In this document: positions 26,443 to 34,823 of the stretch, in pieces
How positions within the stretch are numbered: position 1 is the stretch's first letter
How the letters are laid out: every line of letters starts with the position of its first letter
Assembly (NCBI RefSeq): GCF_051488665.1
Contig: NZ_JBPSEG010000002.1
Coordinates: 372,001-436,000, forward strand
DNA from: Melioribacter sp051488665
Lineage (GTDB): Bacteria; Bacteroidota; Ignavibacteria; Ignavibacteriales; Melioribacteraceae
Direction: 5' to 3'
DNA: 64,000 nucleotides
The notes under the pieces: generated by a model
Databases searched by the model: none
What the model saw: only the letters and a program-made list of their open reading frames with translations
Told to the model about the DNA's origin: nothing
Program-made: the position numbers and the translations under genes

Positions 26443-27609
26443 TTATTGTCTTAACTGATCCGCTTTATTGAAAGCTTCAGCGGATTTTTCTTCGTTACCG
26501 AGATTGGCATAAACTTTACCCAATAATTCCCAAATAGTCGCTTCGTTCGGATTTTCTTCCAGGTATTTTTCAAGATAAGGGATAGCCGCCTGGAATTTTT
26601 CTTTGAATTTCGCTTCGTCTACTTCGCCTTTCTCTTCCATTTCTTCGCGTATTTGAGCTCCCCATCGAATATAGGTTACAGCCAGATTGTAAATCGCATT
26701 AGTATAATTCGGGTCGATTTCCACTGCCTTTTTGAAATGCTCTTCCGCGCCCTCGAAATCATTGGAATTTAATAAAAGGACAGCCAGGTTATATTGATAA
26801 AATTTATTTCCGGGATCTTTTTCAACGCCTTTTTTGAATGCATCGAGAGCTACGTCGAGTTTGTTAGCCGAAATGTAGGCGTTCGAAAGTCTCAACAATA
26901 TTTCGTTGTCGTCGGGGAACAAATCCCTTCCTTTTTCGAGCACAGAAATTGCTTTGTCGAAATATTCGTAAGCTTTAACGCTGTCCTGCTCGTTTTTGGT
27001 TTCGTTATACGAATCGAGCAACGTGTTGCCTTTTTCCGTATAAATTTGACCGAGCATTGCGAACGCTTCCGCCGAGGATCCCATGGCGGTCAATTTTTCG
27101 AGAGGTTCGATTGCATCGTCAATTTTATTCATATTCAGGTAAGTGTATACCAGATTGATATAGCCCACCGAGGAATCGGGCTCGCAAAGAATCGAATTGT
27201 TGAACTGCTCGGCAGCCTGTTCGAAAAACATTTGCATTGTATCCTGAGCGGTCGCATTGCTGGCTTTATTGAACAGATTAACGCCTTTGTTGAAACTCGT
27301 TGCCCAATAATATTTCTTCGATTCCTCTATCTGACTTTTGAATTTGTCGCTGATTGATAAAGATTTATCGAATGCATTTAACATTTCGGGAATGTTGCCT
27401 TCTTCGCCGTAAATATATCCCAGAAGATACCAGCCTTCGTCGCTGTTCGGATTCTTTGCAATCTCTTTCTGGAGGGCTTCTTTGGCTTTTTCGTATTGTT
27501 TTTGATTAATATAAAGCTTTGCGCCTGTCAATTCCGCCGAAGCACATTGAAATGCAGTAATACCCAAAGCCATTCCCAAAATACTAAGAAAAATAAGCGC
27601 TTTTTTCAT
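26443..27609 (-). CDS. Exported tetratricopeptide-repeat protein
   Basis: 388 residues. The N-terminus is a signal peptide with a possible lipobox (GMALGITAFQCASAE, cysteine near 22; the lipobox is imperfect). At least seven TPR units follow, for example WYLLGYIYGEEGNIPEMLNAF, KFYQYNLAVLLLNSNDFEGAEEHF and ATIWELLGKVYANLGNEEKSAEAF, covering most of the mature chain. TPR arrays are protein-binding scaffolds; no enzymatic domain is present. Single-gene transcription unit with its own candidate promoter (27647-27675) and terminator (26409-26433). Partner unknown. Confidence 0.85.
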   Translation of the reverse strand: MKKALIFLSILGMALGITAFQCASAELTGAKLYINQKQYEKAKEALQKEIAKNPNSDEGWYLLGYIYGEEGNIPEMLNAFDKSLSISDKFKSQIEESKKYYWATSFNKGVNLFNKASNATAQDTMQMFFEQAAEQFNNSILCEPDSSVGYINLVYTYLNMNKIDDAIEPLEKLTAMGSSAEAFAMLGQIYTEKGNTLLDSYNETKNEQDSVKAYEYFDKAISVLEKGRDLFPDDNEILLRLSNAYISANKLDVALDAFKKGVEKDPGNKFYQYNLAVLLLNSNDFEGAEEHFKKAVEIDPNYTNAIYNLAVTYIRWGAQIREEMEEKGEVDEAKFKEKFQAAIPYLEKYLEENPNEATIWELLGKVYANLGNEEKSAEAFNKADQLRQ

Positions 27610-27646
27610 TGATACTCCTGATTTTTATCTAAAATAATACCTCGAA

Positions 27647-27675
27647 AAATAACCAATTTAGGATTCCTAAGTCAA
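27647..27675 (-). promoter_or_regulatory. Candidate TPR-gene promoter with an operator-like repeat
   Basis: Minus strand: TTGACT (27675-27670), 17-nt spacer, TTATTT (27652-27647). The spacer holds an inverted repeat TTAGGA-N-TCCTAA (27658-27670), well placed for a repressor. The start of the TPR gene lies about 35 nt downstream of the -10 box and has CAGGAGT as ribosome site. Confidence 0.45.
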
Positions 27676-27791
27676 GATTTTTTTCAATCCCTTAATTATT
27701 GAATCGCCTTTCCCGCTTAGCTCATTTCTTTTGCACGGCAAATTGATTTTAGAGCGTTAAAAGGATATTTTTGAAACTAAAAGAGGATAAA

Positions 27792-28880
27792 ATGAAAACC
27801 GAAGAAATTATAAGAAACGTACCCAAAGTAATGCTTCACGACCACCTGGACGGCGGATTGAGACCACAGACGGTTGTCGATCTGGCGAAAGAAATAGGAT
27901 ATAAGAAATTACCCACAACCGATCCGTCGGAACTGGCGGAATGGTTCCACCGCGGCGCCAACAAAGGCAATCTTGTCGAATATCTTCAGGGTTTTGAGCA
28001 TACATGCGCCGTAATGCAGACAAAGGAAGCTCTTAAAAGAGTTGCTTATGAGATGCTCGAAGATATGAAAAACGACGGCGTCTGCTACGTCGAAACTCGT
28101 TTTGCGCCGGTGTTTCATACTCAAAAAGGACTTTATTACGAAGATGTAATCGATGCGGTTCTGGAAGGATTGGAACAAGGCAAAAAAGATTTCGGCGTCG
28201 GCTACGGATTGATATTATGCGGAATGAGAAATATGAGAAACACGCTCGAAATTGCCGAGCTTGCAGTCAACTACAGGAATCAGGGTGTAGTCGGATTCGA
28301 CCTTGCTGGCGAAGAAGGCGGATATCCTCCCAAAAAGCATCTCGACGCTTTTCAATACATTAAACAGAAAAATTTCAATATCACCATTCACGCAGGAGAA
28401 GCGTTCGGCAAAGAATCGATTTGGCAGGCAATTCAAATTTGCGGAGCGCACAGAATCGGTCACGCTACCCGCCTCGTAGAAGATATTGTTTTTGACAAGG
28501 ATGGAAACGTAGTGCAATTGGGCGAACTGGCGCAATATATACTCGACACACGACTACCGCTGGAAATCTGCCTCTTGAGCAACGTCCACACCGGCGCGGT
28601 CGACAAACTCGAAAACCATCCGTTCATCAAATTATTTCGCGAAAAATTCAGAGTCTTTCTAAATACAGACGACCGCCTGATGAGCGATACTACTCTTACA
28701 AAAGAATACACAATCGCCAGCGAACTGTTCGGTCTTAACCTGGACGATATCGAAAAACTCAATATAAATGCGATGAAATCGTCCTTTATTCCATACAAGG
28801 AACGATTATATTATATTTACAATGTAATTAAACCCGGTTTTCAAAAAATGAGAGAAAAACTACTATCATTAAAGGTATAA
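27792..28880 (+). CDS. add: Adenosine deaminase
   Basis: Deaminates adenosine to inosine; 362 residues. Zinc and catalytic motifs are visible: HDHLDGGLRP near residue 16, IHAGEAFG with the catalytic glutamate, CGAHRIGHATR and LNTDDRLMSDT (the usual reading is NTDDP, here NTDDR). No signal peptide. AGAGGAT lies 7 nt before ATG 27792; an in-frame TTG at 27771 overlaps that site and is unlikely to be used. It starts a plus-strand run add - small unknown - hutU - serA. A related aminohydrolase acting on other purine nucleosides cannot be excluded. Confidence 0.88.
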   Translation: MKTEEIIRNVPKVMLHDHLDGGLRPQTVVDLAKEIGYKKLPTTDPSELAEWFHRGANKGNLVEYLQGFEHTCAVMQTKEALKRVAYEMLEDMKNDGVCYVETRFAPVFHTQKGLYYEDVIDAVLEGLEQGKKDFGVGYGLILCGMRNMRNTLEIAELAVNYRNQGVVGFDLAGEEGGYPPKKHLDAFQYIKQKNFNITIHAGEAFGKESIWQAIQICGAHRIGHATRLVEDIVFDKDGNVVQLGELAQYILDTRLPLEICLLSNVHTGAVDKLENHPFIKLFREKFRVFLNTDDRLMSDTTLTKEYTIASELFGLNLDDIEKLNINAMKSSFIPYKERLYYIYNVIKPGFQKMREKLLSLKV

Positions 28881-28882
28881 CT

Positions 28883-29221
28883 ATGGCAAAACCGTTATTC
28901 AAAAATTATTCTTACGAATTCGACAAAAACGAAAAAAAATTATTAATCACATTTTGTAAAACAATCATTAAACAGATGTCGACCGACGACAGATTTTACA
29001 ATGAAATCAAAACTTTCAATTCTCTGCTTCAAAAATTGGAAAGCGACGGCAATCCCGTAAAGCTTACGAAAGACGAAAAGACAAAACTCGTATTCCGGCT
29101 GAAAGAAAATGAAAAACATCTTGAAAAGCAGATAAAAAGCGCGGGTTTTATAAAAAAATGGATTTACAAACCTCTCTACAAACAATATAAAAACATTATA
29201 GAGACGCATTTTAATGACTGA
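28883..29221 (+). CDS. Small protein of unknown function
   Basis: 112 residues, highly charged (about one third Lys or Glu/Asp), no signal or membrane segment, predicted mostly helical. I do not recognise it. It begins 2 nt after the adenosine deaminase stop and overlaps hutU by 8 nt, so it is almost certainly translated within that operon. A C-terminal motif IKKWIYKPLYKQYKNII is rich in aromatic and basic residues. There is nothing to tie it to urocanate or adenosine chemistry other than position. Confidence 0.7.
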   Translation: MAKPLFKNYSYEFDKNEKKLLITFCKTIIKQMSTDDRFYNEIKTFNSLLQKLESDGNPVKLTKDEKTKLVFRLKENEKHLEKQIKSAGFIKKWIYKPLYKQYKNIIETHFND

Positions 29222-30872
29222 AAGAATAATCAAAGCGCCTACAGGCACAAAACTGACCTGTAAGGGCTGGGTTCAGGAAGCGGCAATGCGCATGCTTATG
29301 AACAACCTGGATCCGGAAGTGGCTGAACGACCCGCAGACCTGATCGTCTACGGCGGCTCGGGCAAAGCTGCCCGCAACTGGGAAAGCTTTGACGCTATTG
29401 TTAAAACTCTTAAAGATTTGAATAACGACGAGACTTTATTAATTCAATCAGGTAAACCCGTGGCGGTTTTCAAAACACACGAAAATGCGCCGCGCGTTAT
29501 CATTTCGAATTCAATGCTAGTTCCCGATTGGGCTACGTGGGACGAATTCCGCCGACTCGAAGGATTGGGACTAACGATGTACGGTCAAATGACCGCAGGC
29601 AGCTGGATTTATATCGGCACTCAGGGAATTCTTCAGGGAACATACGAAACTTTTGCCGCTTGCGCCGACAAATATTTTAACGGTTCTTTATCGGGAAAAT
29701 TTCTTTTAACTGCCGGACTCGGCGGTATGGGCGGCGCTCAGCCTCTCGCCGCTACTATGAACGGCGCCGCATTCCTGGGCATCGACGTCGATCCTTCAAG
29801 AATTCAAAAACGACTCGATACGGGTTATATCGATAAGATGACTTACGATTTGGATGAAGCGTTGAAACTTACGCTCGAAGCCAAGGAAAACAAACAAGCG
29901 CTCTCCGTCGGGTTGGTCGGCAACGCCGGCGAGGTATTACCCGAAATTTTGAAAAGAGATATCATTCCAGATATTGTTACCGACCAGACTTCGGCGCACG
30001 ATACGCTGAACGGCTATGTGCCGATGGGCATGAGTTTGCAAGAAGCATTGAACCTGAGAAAAAAAGACCCGCAAAAATATATTTCGCTGGCAAAGAAAAC
30101 AATCGTTGAACATGTCAAAGCGTTGCTCGAATTCCAAAGAAGAGGCGCTGTGGCTTTCGACTACGGCAACAATATACGCGGCGAAGCGAAAGAAAACGGC
30201 GTAGAAAACGCTTTTGACATACCGGGATTTGTACCCGAATACATACGACCCCTGTTTTGCGACGGCAAAGGTCCCTTCAGATGGGCAGCATTGAGCGGCG
30301 ATCCCGAAGATATTTACGTTACCGACCAAGCCGTTATCGAAGCGTTTCCCGAAGACAAAAAGCTCGTTCGCTGGATTGAAATGGCGGGCAAAAAAGTTCA
30401 CTTTCAAGGTCTACCGGCTCGCATCTGCTGGCTCGGATACGGGGAAAGAGCTAAAATGGGAAAAATATTCAACAAGCTTGTCGCTGAAAAAAAAGTAAAA
30501 GCTCCGATCGTAATCGGCAGAGATCATCTTGACTGCGGTTCTGTAGCTTCTCCCAATCGTGAAACCGAAGGCATGAAAGACGGCAGCGACGCAATAGCGG
30601 ATTGGCCTGTTTTGAACGCGCTGCTGAATGCCATAGGCGGCGCAAGCTGGGTCTCCGTTCATCACGGCGGCGGAGTCGGCATCGGCAAATCGATTCACGC
30701 AGGAATGGTAATAGTTGCAGACGGCACGCCCGAAGCAGAACAGCGGCTCGAACGGGTTTTAACTTACGACCCCGGCATGGGAATTGTCCGCCATGCAGAC
30801 GCCGGTTACGACAGGGCAATTGAAAACGCTTTGAAATTTAATATTAATATTCCGATGATTAATAAAAGGTAA
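29214..30872 (+). CDS. hutU: Urocanate hydratase
   Basis: Hydrates urocanate to imidazolonepropionate in histidine breakdown, using tightly bound NAD+. 552 residues, full length. Diagnostic stretches are YGQMTAGSWIYIGTQGILQG, LLTAGLGGMGGAQPLAATMNG and the active-site cysteine (about C405) in GLPARICWLGYGER, followed by DHLDCGSVASPNRETE and VHHGGGVGIGKSIHAG. The other hut genes (hutH, hutI, hutG or ftcD) are not adjacent, which is unusual. Its start overlaps the small unknown gene. serA follows after 28 nt. Confidence 0.95.
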   Translation: MTERIIKAPTGTKLTCKGWVQEAAMRMLMNNLDPEVAERPADLIVYGGSGKAARNWESFDAIVKTLKDLNNDETLLIQSGKPVAVFKTHENAPRVIISNSMLVPDWATWDEFRRLEGLGLTMYGQMTAGSWIYIGTQGILQGTYETFAACADKYFNGSLSGKFLLTAGLGGMGGAQPLAATMNGAAFLGIDVDPSRIQKRLDTGYIDKMTYDLDEALKLTLEAKENKQALSVGLVGNAGEVLPEILKRDIIPDIVTDQTSAHDTLNGYVPMGMSLQEALNLRKKDPQKYISLAKKTIVEHVKALLEFQRRGAVAFDYGNNIRGEAKENGVENAFDIPGFVPEYIRPLFCDGKGPFRWAALSGDPEDIYVTDQAVIEAFPEDKKLVRWIEMAGKKVHFQGLPARICWLGYGERAKMGKIFNKLVAEKKVKAPIVIGRDHLDCGSVASPNRETEGMKDGSDAIADWPVLNALLNAIGGASWVSVHHGGGVGIGKSIHAGMVIVADGTPEAEQRLERVLTYDPGMGIVRHADAGYDRAIENALKFNINIPMINKR

Positions 30873-30900
30873 TCATTAACAAATACAGGATAAATCTAAA

Positions 30901-32088
30901 ATGAAAGTATTAATTGCCGACAAATTTCCCGAACAGTACATTAAAAAACTCGAGGAAGCCGGAATTGAAGTGATCTACAATCCGAATCTGGGAGAAAAAG
31001 ACCTTCCGGAAGCCGCCAGGGAAGTAGATTGCCTTGTAGTGCGTTCAACAGTAGTCAGCGCCGAGACAATCGAAAAATCGCAGAATCTGAATTTAATCGT
31101 TCGGGCAGGCGCAGGCGTAAACAATATCAATATTCCCGCGGCAAACAAAAAAGGAATCTATGTGGCAAATTGCCCCGGCAAAAACGCCATAGCGGTAGCC
31201 GAACTTGCAATCGGATTAATGATTGCATGCGACAGACGTATACCTAATAACGTTATCGATTTCAGAGAAGGAAAATGGAACAAAGCCGAATATTCGAAAG
31301 CTAAGGGATTGCACGGCAGAACGCTTGCAATCGTCGGTTACGGGCATATTGGCAAGGAAGTAGCAAAACGCGCTCAAGCCCTCGGTATGAACATCTACGC
31401 TAAAGATATTTCGAGAATAGAAGGCTACGGAGTTAAAGACTTTTCCGAATTCGATAAAGTTTTGCCGATTGCCGACGTAGTTTCGGTGCACCTTCCGTCA
31501 ACTCCGGAAACAAAAGGACTCTTCAACGAAAAAATGTTTAATATGATGAAAGACGGCGCGATTTTTATTAATACATCAAGGGCAGACGTTGTAGACGAAG
31601 AAGCTCTGATCAAAGCCGTCAAAGAAAAAAATCTACGCGTAGGTCTGGACGTTTTCAAAGACGAACCCGAAGACAAAAAAGGAAGCGTTTCTTCAAAACT
31701 TCAGGAACTCGAGAATGTTTATGTAACGCATCATATAGGAGCGTCCACGGAACAAGCTCAGAACGCGGTAGCCGAAGAAACAGTAAATATAATACTGGGC
31801 TATATTAAAAGCGGAGTAATTGCCCACTGGGTAAACAAAGCTAAAGCGCCCGACACTCACTATCAGTTAGTGGTTAAGCATTACGACAAACCCGGCGTGC
31901 TGGCTTCGGTGCTCGATATTATTAAAGACGGTGACATTAACATCGAAGAGATCGAAAACATAATTTTCGACGGCGGTCTGGTAGCATGTTGTACGATGAA
32001 ACTTAAAGCTCCTCTCAGCAACGAAATGCTCGAAAAAATCAGAGAAAATCCGAACGTGATAACTTATTCTCACGTTATGCTCGATTAA
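30901..32088 (+). CDS. serA: D-3-phosphoglycerate dehydrogenase
   Basis: First step of serine synthesis: 3-phosphoglycerate to 3-phosphohydroxypyruvate with NAD+. 395 residues. NAD-binding loop VGYGHIGKEVAKRA, the catalytic arginine in NTSRADVVDEEAL, glutamate in DVFKDEP and histidine in THHIGASTEQAQ. A C-terminal ACT domain (LVVKHYDKPGVLASVLDIIKD) suggests serine feedback. The intervening domain of the longest form is absent. It is the last gene before a strong terminator. Some two-domain relatives act on other hydroxy acids, but the ACT domain favours SerA. Confidence 0.9.
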   Translation: MKVLIADKFPEQYIKKLEEAGIEVIYNPNLGEKDLPEAAREVDCLVVRSTVVSAETIEKSQNLNLIVRAGAGVNNINIPAANKKGIYVANCPGKNAIAVAELAIGLMIACDRRIPNNVIDFREGKWNKAEYSKAKGLHGRTLAIVGYGHIGKEVAKRAQALGMNIYAKDISRIEGYGVKDFSEFDKVLPIADVVSVHLPSTPETKGLFNEKMFNMMKDGAIFINTSRADVVDEEALIKAVKEKNLRVGLDVFKDEPEDKKGSVSSKLQELENVYVTHHIGASTEQAQNAVAEETVNIILGYIKSGVIAHWVNKAKAPDTHYQLVVKHYDKPGVLASVLDIIKDGDINIEEIENIIFDGGLVACCTMKLKAPLSNEMLEKIRENPNVITYSHVMLD

Positions 32089-32120
32089 AAAAAAAAGCTG
32101 CCCGCGCGGCAGCTTTTTTT
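32088..32120. terminator. Bidirectional intrinsic terminator
   Basis: AGCTGCC / GGCAGCT (32096-32102 and 32108-32114) with a CGCGC loop, flanked by a run of A before and seven T after. It ends the add-serA run on the plus strand and, by symmetry, also serves the minus-strand gene ending at 32145. Confidence 0.85.
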
Positions 32121-32144
32121 AATAAATTTTTTCAGAAGAGCGCT

Positions 32145-32903
32145 TTAAACATATTTCACGTCAAAAATATCGTCGATTATACCGTGATAGTAAACTAGCT
32201 TTATAAGTTCCTGAACAGCCTCGGTCTCGTTGGGAGTCAATTCGTAATAAATCGAATTAAAATTGTCCGTCAGGAAATTTTTCACTTCATCGTTTAATTC
32301 GAGCGCGTTGATAATATCCTCAATATTGTCTTCAATCAACGTGTCTATTTTCTTAAAAGTATTATTGAACTCCTCGAGTTTCTCCCTGTTTTCAGAAACC
32401 AACAGATAGTTGACATAGGGCAAGTTAAGAAGGTCGGATATTTCATCCGCCAGGCTGAGTCCTATTTTGAATTTACCGTCGAGGAAATTTTCGTCGCCTG
32501 CTATAAGATAATCTTTATCAGGGTCAAGCTCCCGGGATGTATCCAGAATAATTTCAGGGTCTACCGAATAACGTTCCTCGAACAGCATCTTTGAAATCAA
32601 CGCTTCGTTAACGGATATATCGCCTCGAAGATGAATTTTATCGACAGTTCTTTCGCCTTTTACAAAATAGAGATAAGCCGAAGACAATATGCCGTCGAAT
32701 GATATTCCGATTTTAGAAGACACAAAGAGTTCTTTATTGTTAATTAAATCGAGCGTGGGAACGAGTCCGATACTATCTTTGTCATTCAGAATATTTTTTA
32801 CCACCATCGGCGAAGGAGAAGAAATGACATTATAATTCTGTTTAACCGAGGGTTCGTTCGAAAAAATCTGAATAAAGATATTATTTGGCGCGTATAAGTT
32901 CAT
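32145..32903 (-). CDS. MqnA-like (chorismate dehydratase family) protein
   Basis: 252 residues resembling the periplasmic-binding-protein fold of MqnA/MqnD menaquinone enzymes: SPMVVKNILNDKDSIGLVPTLDLINN, then ISFDGILSSAYLYF, then LLFEERYSVDPEI-type and IGLSLADEISDLLNLPYVNYLLVS segments line up with MqnA landmarks, ending in a helical C-terminus. The similarity is from memory and distant, so activity is not implied. There is no signal peptide. The ATG has no ribosome site and lies only 10 nt after the rplS terminator, so expression may come from read-through. A gene with this fold could also be a substrate-binding protein. Confidence 0.5.
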   Translation of the reverse strand: MNLYAPNNIFIQIFSNEPSVKQNYNVISSPSPMVVKNILNDKDSIGLVPTLDLINNKELFVSSKIGISFDGILSSAYLYFVKGERTVDKIHLRGDISVNEALISKMLFEERYSVDPEIILDTSRELDPDKDYLIAGDENFLDGKFKIGLSLADEISDLLNLPYVNYLLVSENREKLEEFNNTFKKIDTLIEDNIEDIINALELNDEVKNFLTDNFNSIYYELTPNETEAVQELIKLVYYHGIIDDIFDVKYV

Positions 32904-32912
32904 AGCATAGAT

Positions 32913-32940
32913 AAAAAAAGCCGCTCATCAAGCGGCTTTT
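32913..32940 (-). terminator. Intrinsic terminator after rplS
   Basis: AAAAGCCGCT / AGCGGCTTTT (32916-32925 and 32931-32940), loop of 5, with a run of seven U on the minus transcript. It ends the ffh-rplS operon 12 nt after the rplS stop. Confidence 0.85.
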
Positions 32941-32952
32941 CTTTTTTTAATA

Positions 32953-33300
32953 TTATCTGACATTCTTGCTTTTAATTTTAGCGGCTTTACCCGACAAATT
33001 GCGCAGGTAGTAAAGTTTTGCGCGTCTTACCCTGCCTTGTCGAATTACTTCGATTTTGGCAATTCTGGGCGAGTTGACGGCGAAGATTCTTTCGACGCCA
33101 ACGCCGCTTGCAATTTTGCGCACCGTAAAAGTTTTAGCGGCGCCGGAGCCGCGTACGTTGATAACGTCTCCTTCGAAAGGCTGAATTCTTTCTTTGTCGC
33201 CTTCAATAACTCTTACGTGCACTTTAATTCGGTCTCCGCTTCTGAATTCGGGTATGTCGGTACGTAACTGTTCAGCTGTCAGTTCTTTTATCTTATCCAT
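32953..33300 (-). CDS. rplS: Ribosomal protein bL19
   Basis: 115 residues, normal L19. The core FRSGDRIKVHVRVIEGDKERIQPFEGDVI and RQGRVRRAKLYYLRNLSGKAAKIK are conserved; L19 sits at the 30S-50S interface. GGAGTAAC precedes the ATG. It follows trmD with a 2-nt gap and is the last gene of the ffh-rpsP-khpA-rimM-trmD-rplS operon, the order found across many bacteria. Confidence 0.97.
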   Translation of the reverse strand: MDKIKELTAEQLRTDIPEFRSGDRIKVHVRVIEGDKERIQPFEGDVINVRGSGAAKTFTVRKIASGVGVERIFAVNSPRIAKIEVIRQGRVRRAKLYYLRNLSGKAAKIKSKNVR

Positions 33301-33302
33301 TG

Positions 33303-33989
33303 TTACTCCATATTATTTATTTTTTTCCATTTTTCCGTTAATATTTTCGACTGCTCTTCTTTCCACGTCTTAATTTTTTTTTCGTTGCCCGAGCGCAATA
33401 CTTCGGGTACCTCCATTCCTTTATAGACTGCCGGACGCGTATAGTAAGGAGCTTCGATTATGTCTCCGTCCATGAGCGAGTCGTTCAATGCCGATTCGCT
33501 GTCGTTTAATACTCCCGGAATTAAACGCACAACCGAATCGATTATGACTAACGCCGCAATTTCGCCGCCCGTCAAAACATAATTGCCGATTGAAATTTCG
33601 TCCGTGGCAAATTTTTGTCTTACGCGGTCGTCAATTCCTTTATAATGACCGGCGATAATCATAATATTTTTTGCCAGCGAAAATTTATTGGCAAGCTTCT
33701 GGTTATAAAACTTGCCGCCGGGAGTAGGAAATATGATATGGTCATATTTTCGCTGGTTCAATAATTCTTCAATGCATTCAAAGAACGGTTCCGGTTTAAG
33801 AAGCATACCGGGTCCGCCGCCAAAGGGCTTATCGTCTATCTGTTTATGCTTGTCGTAAGCATAATCGCGCAGATTATGGACGTAAATTTCAACTTTTTTT
33901 CTATCCTGTGCGCGCTTCAGAATACTCGTATTCAAAGGACTCGTAAGAGAATCGGGCACAGCCGATATAACGTCAATCCTCATTGTCAT
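33303..33989 (-). CDS. trmD: tRNA (guanine-N1)-methyltransferase
   Basis: Makes m1G37 in tRNAs, preventing +1 frameshifts. 228 residues. SPOUT knot residues are visible: DDKPFGGGPGMLLKPEPFFECIE, IIAGHYKGIDDRVRQ, then EISIGNYVLTGGEIAALVIID and RPAVYKGMEVPEVLRSGNEKKI. The start is ATG at 33989, overlapping rimM by 17 nt, or the ATG two codons later (33983); neither has a clear ribosome site, so coupling to rimM is likely. Confidence 0.97.
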   Translation of the reverse strand: MTMRIDVISAVPDSLTSPLNTSILKRAQDRKKVEIYVHNLRDYAYDKHKQIDDKPFGGGPGMLLKPEPFFECIEELLNQRKYDHIIFPTPGGKFYNQKLANKFSLAKNIMIIAGHYKGIDDRVRQKFATDEISIGNYVLTGGEIAALVIIDSVVRLIPGVLNDSESALNDSLMDGDIIEAPYYTRPAVYKGMEVPEVLRSGNEKKIKTWKEEQSKILTEKWKKINNME

Positions 33990-34506
33990 AGAGCAAATCG
34001 CTGTCGTCTGTTAAGTCGAGTCTTTTATTTACAGCGTCAAATTTTTTAATGTAATCTTTAAGCGCCGGAAGAAGAATTTCTTTTCCGTCATTGTCTTTAA
34101 TTACATAAACGTCATTAGATTTAAGAACCCATACGTCTTGAATAACTCCTACCAAAAGACCCGCACGGTAGACTTTACTACCAATCAAGTCATGAATGAA
34201 GAAAGTTAACTCGTCGAGTTCAACTTTGTTTTCTTCATCGACGTATAAACTCTTGCCAATAAACAATGCTGCGTCCTCTGCCGTATCGAAGCCTTTTAAT
34301 TTCAGCAAGACACGGTCATCCTCAACCACACAGTCTTCGACATCGAAACGTTTAACGTTGCCGAAGAATTCGACATAAACGTACTCGAGGTCGAAAAATC
34401 TCTCACTAAAATCGGAATAGGAATCTACCGCAAAAAATCCTTGCTCGTCAGCAACGGATTTAACAACAGCAATTAAGATTAAATCATTTACCGAAGGATG
34501 TTGCAT
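33973..34506 (-). CDS. rimM: Ribosome maturation factor RimM
   Basis: 30S maturation factor that binds S19. 177 residues with an N-terminal RimM domain (IAVVKSVADEQGFFAVDSYSD, where the usual HGxxG is changed) and a PRC-barrel (FFIHDLIGSKVYRAGLLVGVIQDVW, then LLPALKDYIKKFD). The sequence is more divergent than the neighbours but order and fold landmarks support it. It ends by overlapping trmD and starts 14 nt after khpA. Confidence 0.9.
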   Translation of the reverse strand: MQHPSVNDLILIAVVKSVADEQGFFAVDSYSDFSERFFDLEYVYVEFFGNVKRFDVEDCVVEDDRVLLKLKGFDTAEDAALFIGKSLYVDEENKVELDELTFFIHDLIGSKVYRAGLLVGVIQDVWVLKSNDVYVIKDNDGKEILLPALKDYIKKFDAVNKRLDLTDDSDLLYDNED

Positions 34507-34520
34507 CCCGCAGCAAACGA

Positions 34521-34754
34521 TTAATCCAAGATTTTCAATATAGCGCGTTTTCCTTCTTTAGCAGCGATAGCTGTCAGCAATGTGCGCATTGCCTGAGCAG
34601 TTTTTCCCTGTTTTCCGATTACCTTACCGACATCTTCGGCGCCGACTTTAAGAGTAAGCTCGATGGTCTTTTCGTCGGGAGTGGATTCTTCCAACTGTAC
34701 AGTATCGGGATTATCCACAAGGTGCTTTGCGATAAATTCAATAAATTCCTTCAT
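34521..34754 (-). CDS. khpA: KH-domain RNA-binding protein KhpA
   Basis: 77 residues, a single KH domain with the RNA-binding loop VIGKQGKTAQAMRTLL. Homologues (YlqC/KhpA) sit between rpsP and rimM in many bacteria and pair with KhpB in RNA binding. The N-terminus FIEFIAKHLVDNPDTVQLEE is typical. A 69-nt gap separates it from rpsP. khpB is not in the window. Confidence 0.93.
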   Translation of the reverse strand: MKEFIEFIAKHLVDNPDTVQLEESTPDEKTIELTLKVGAEDVGKVIGKQGKTAQAMRTLLTAIAAKEGKRAILKILD

Positions 34755-34823
34755 GAGAGTACCTATAATATTGGTAAATAACGGGTACCTAATTTAGAGC
34801 GCCTGTTTCCGGCTTTACCGGAT

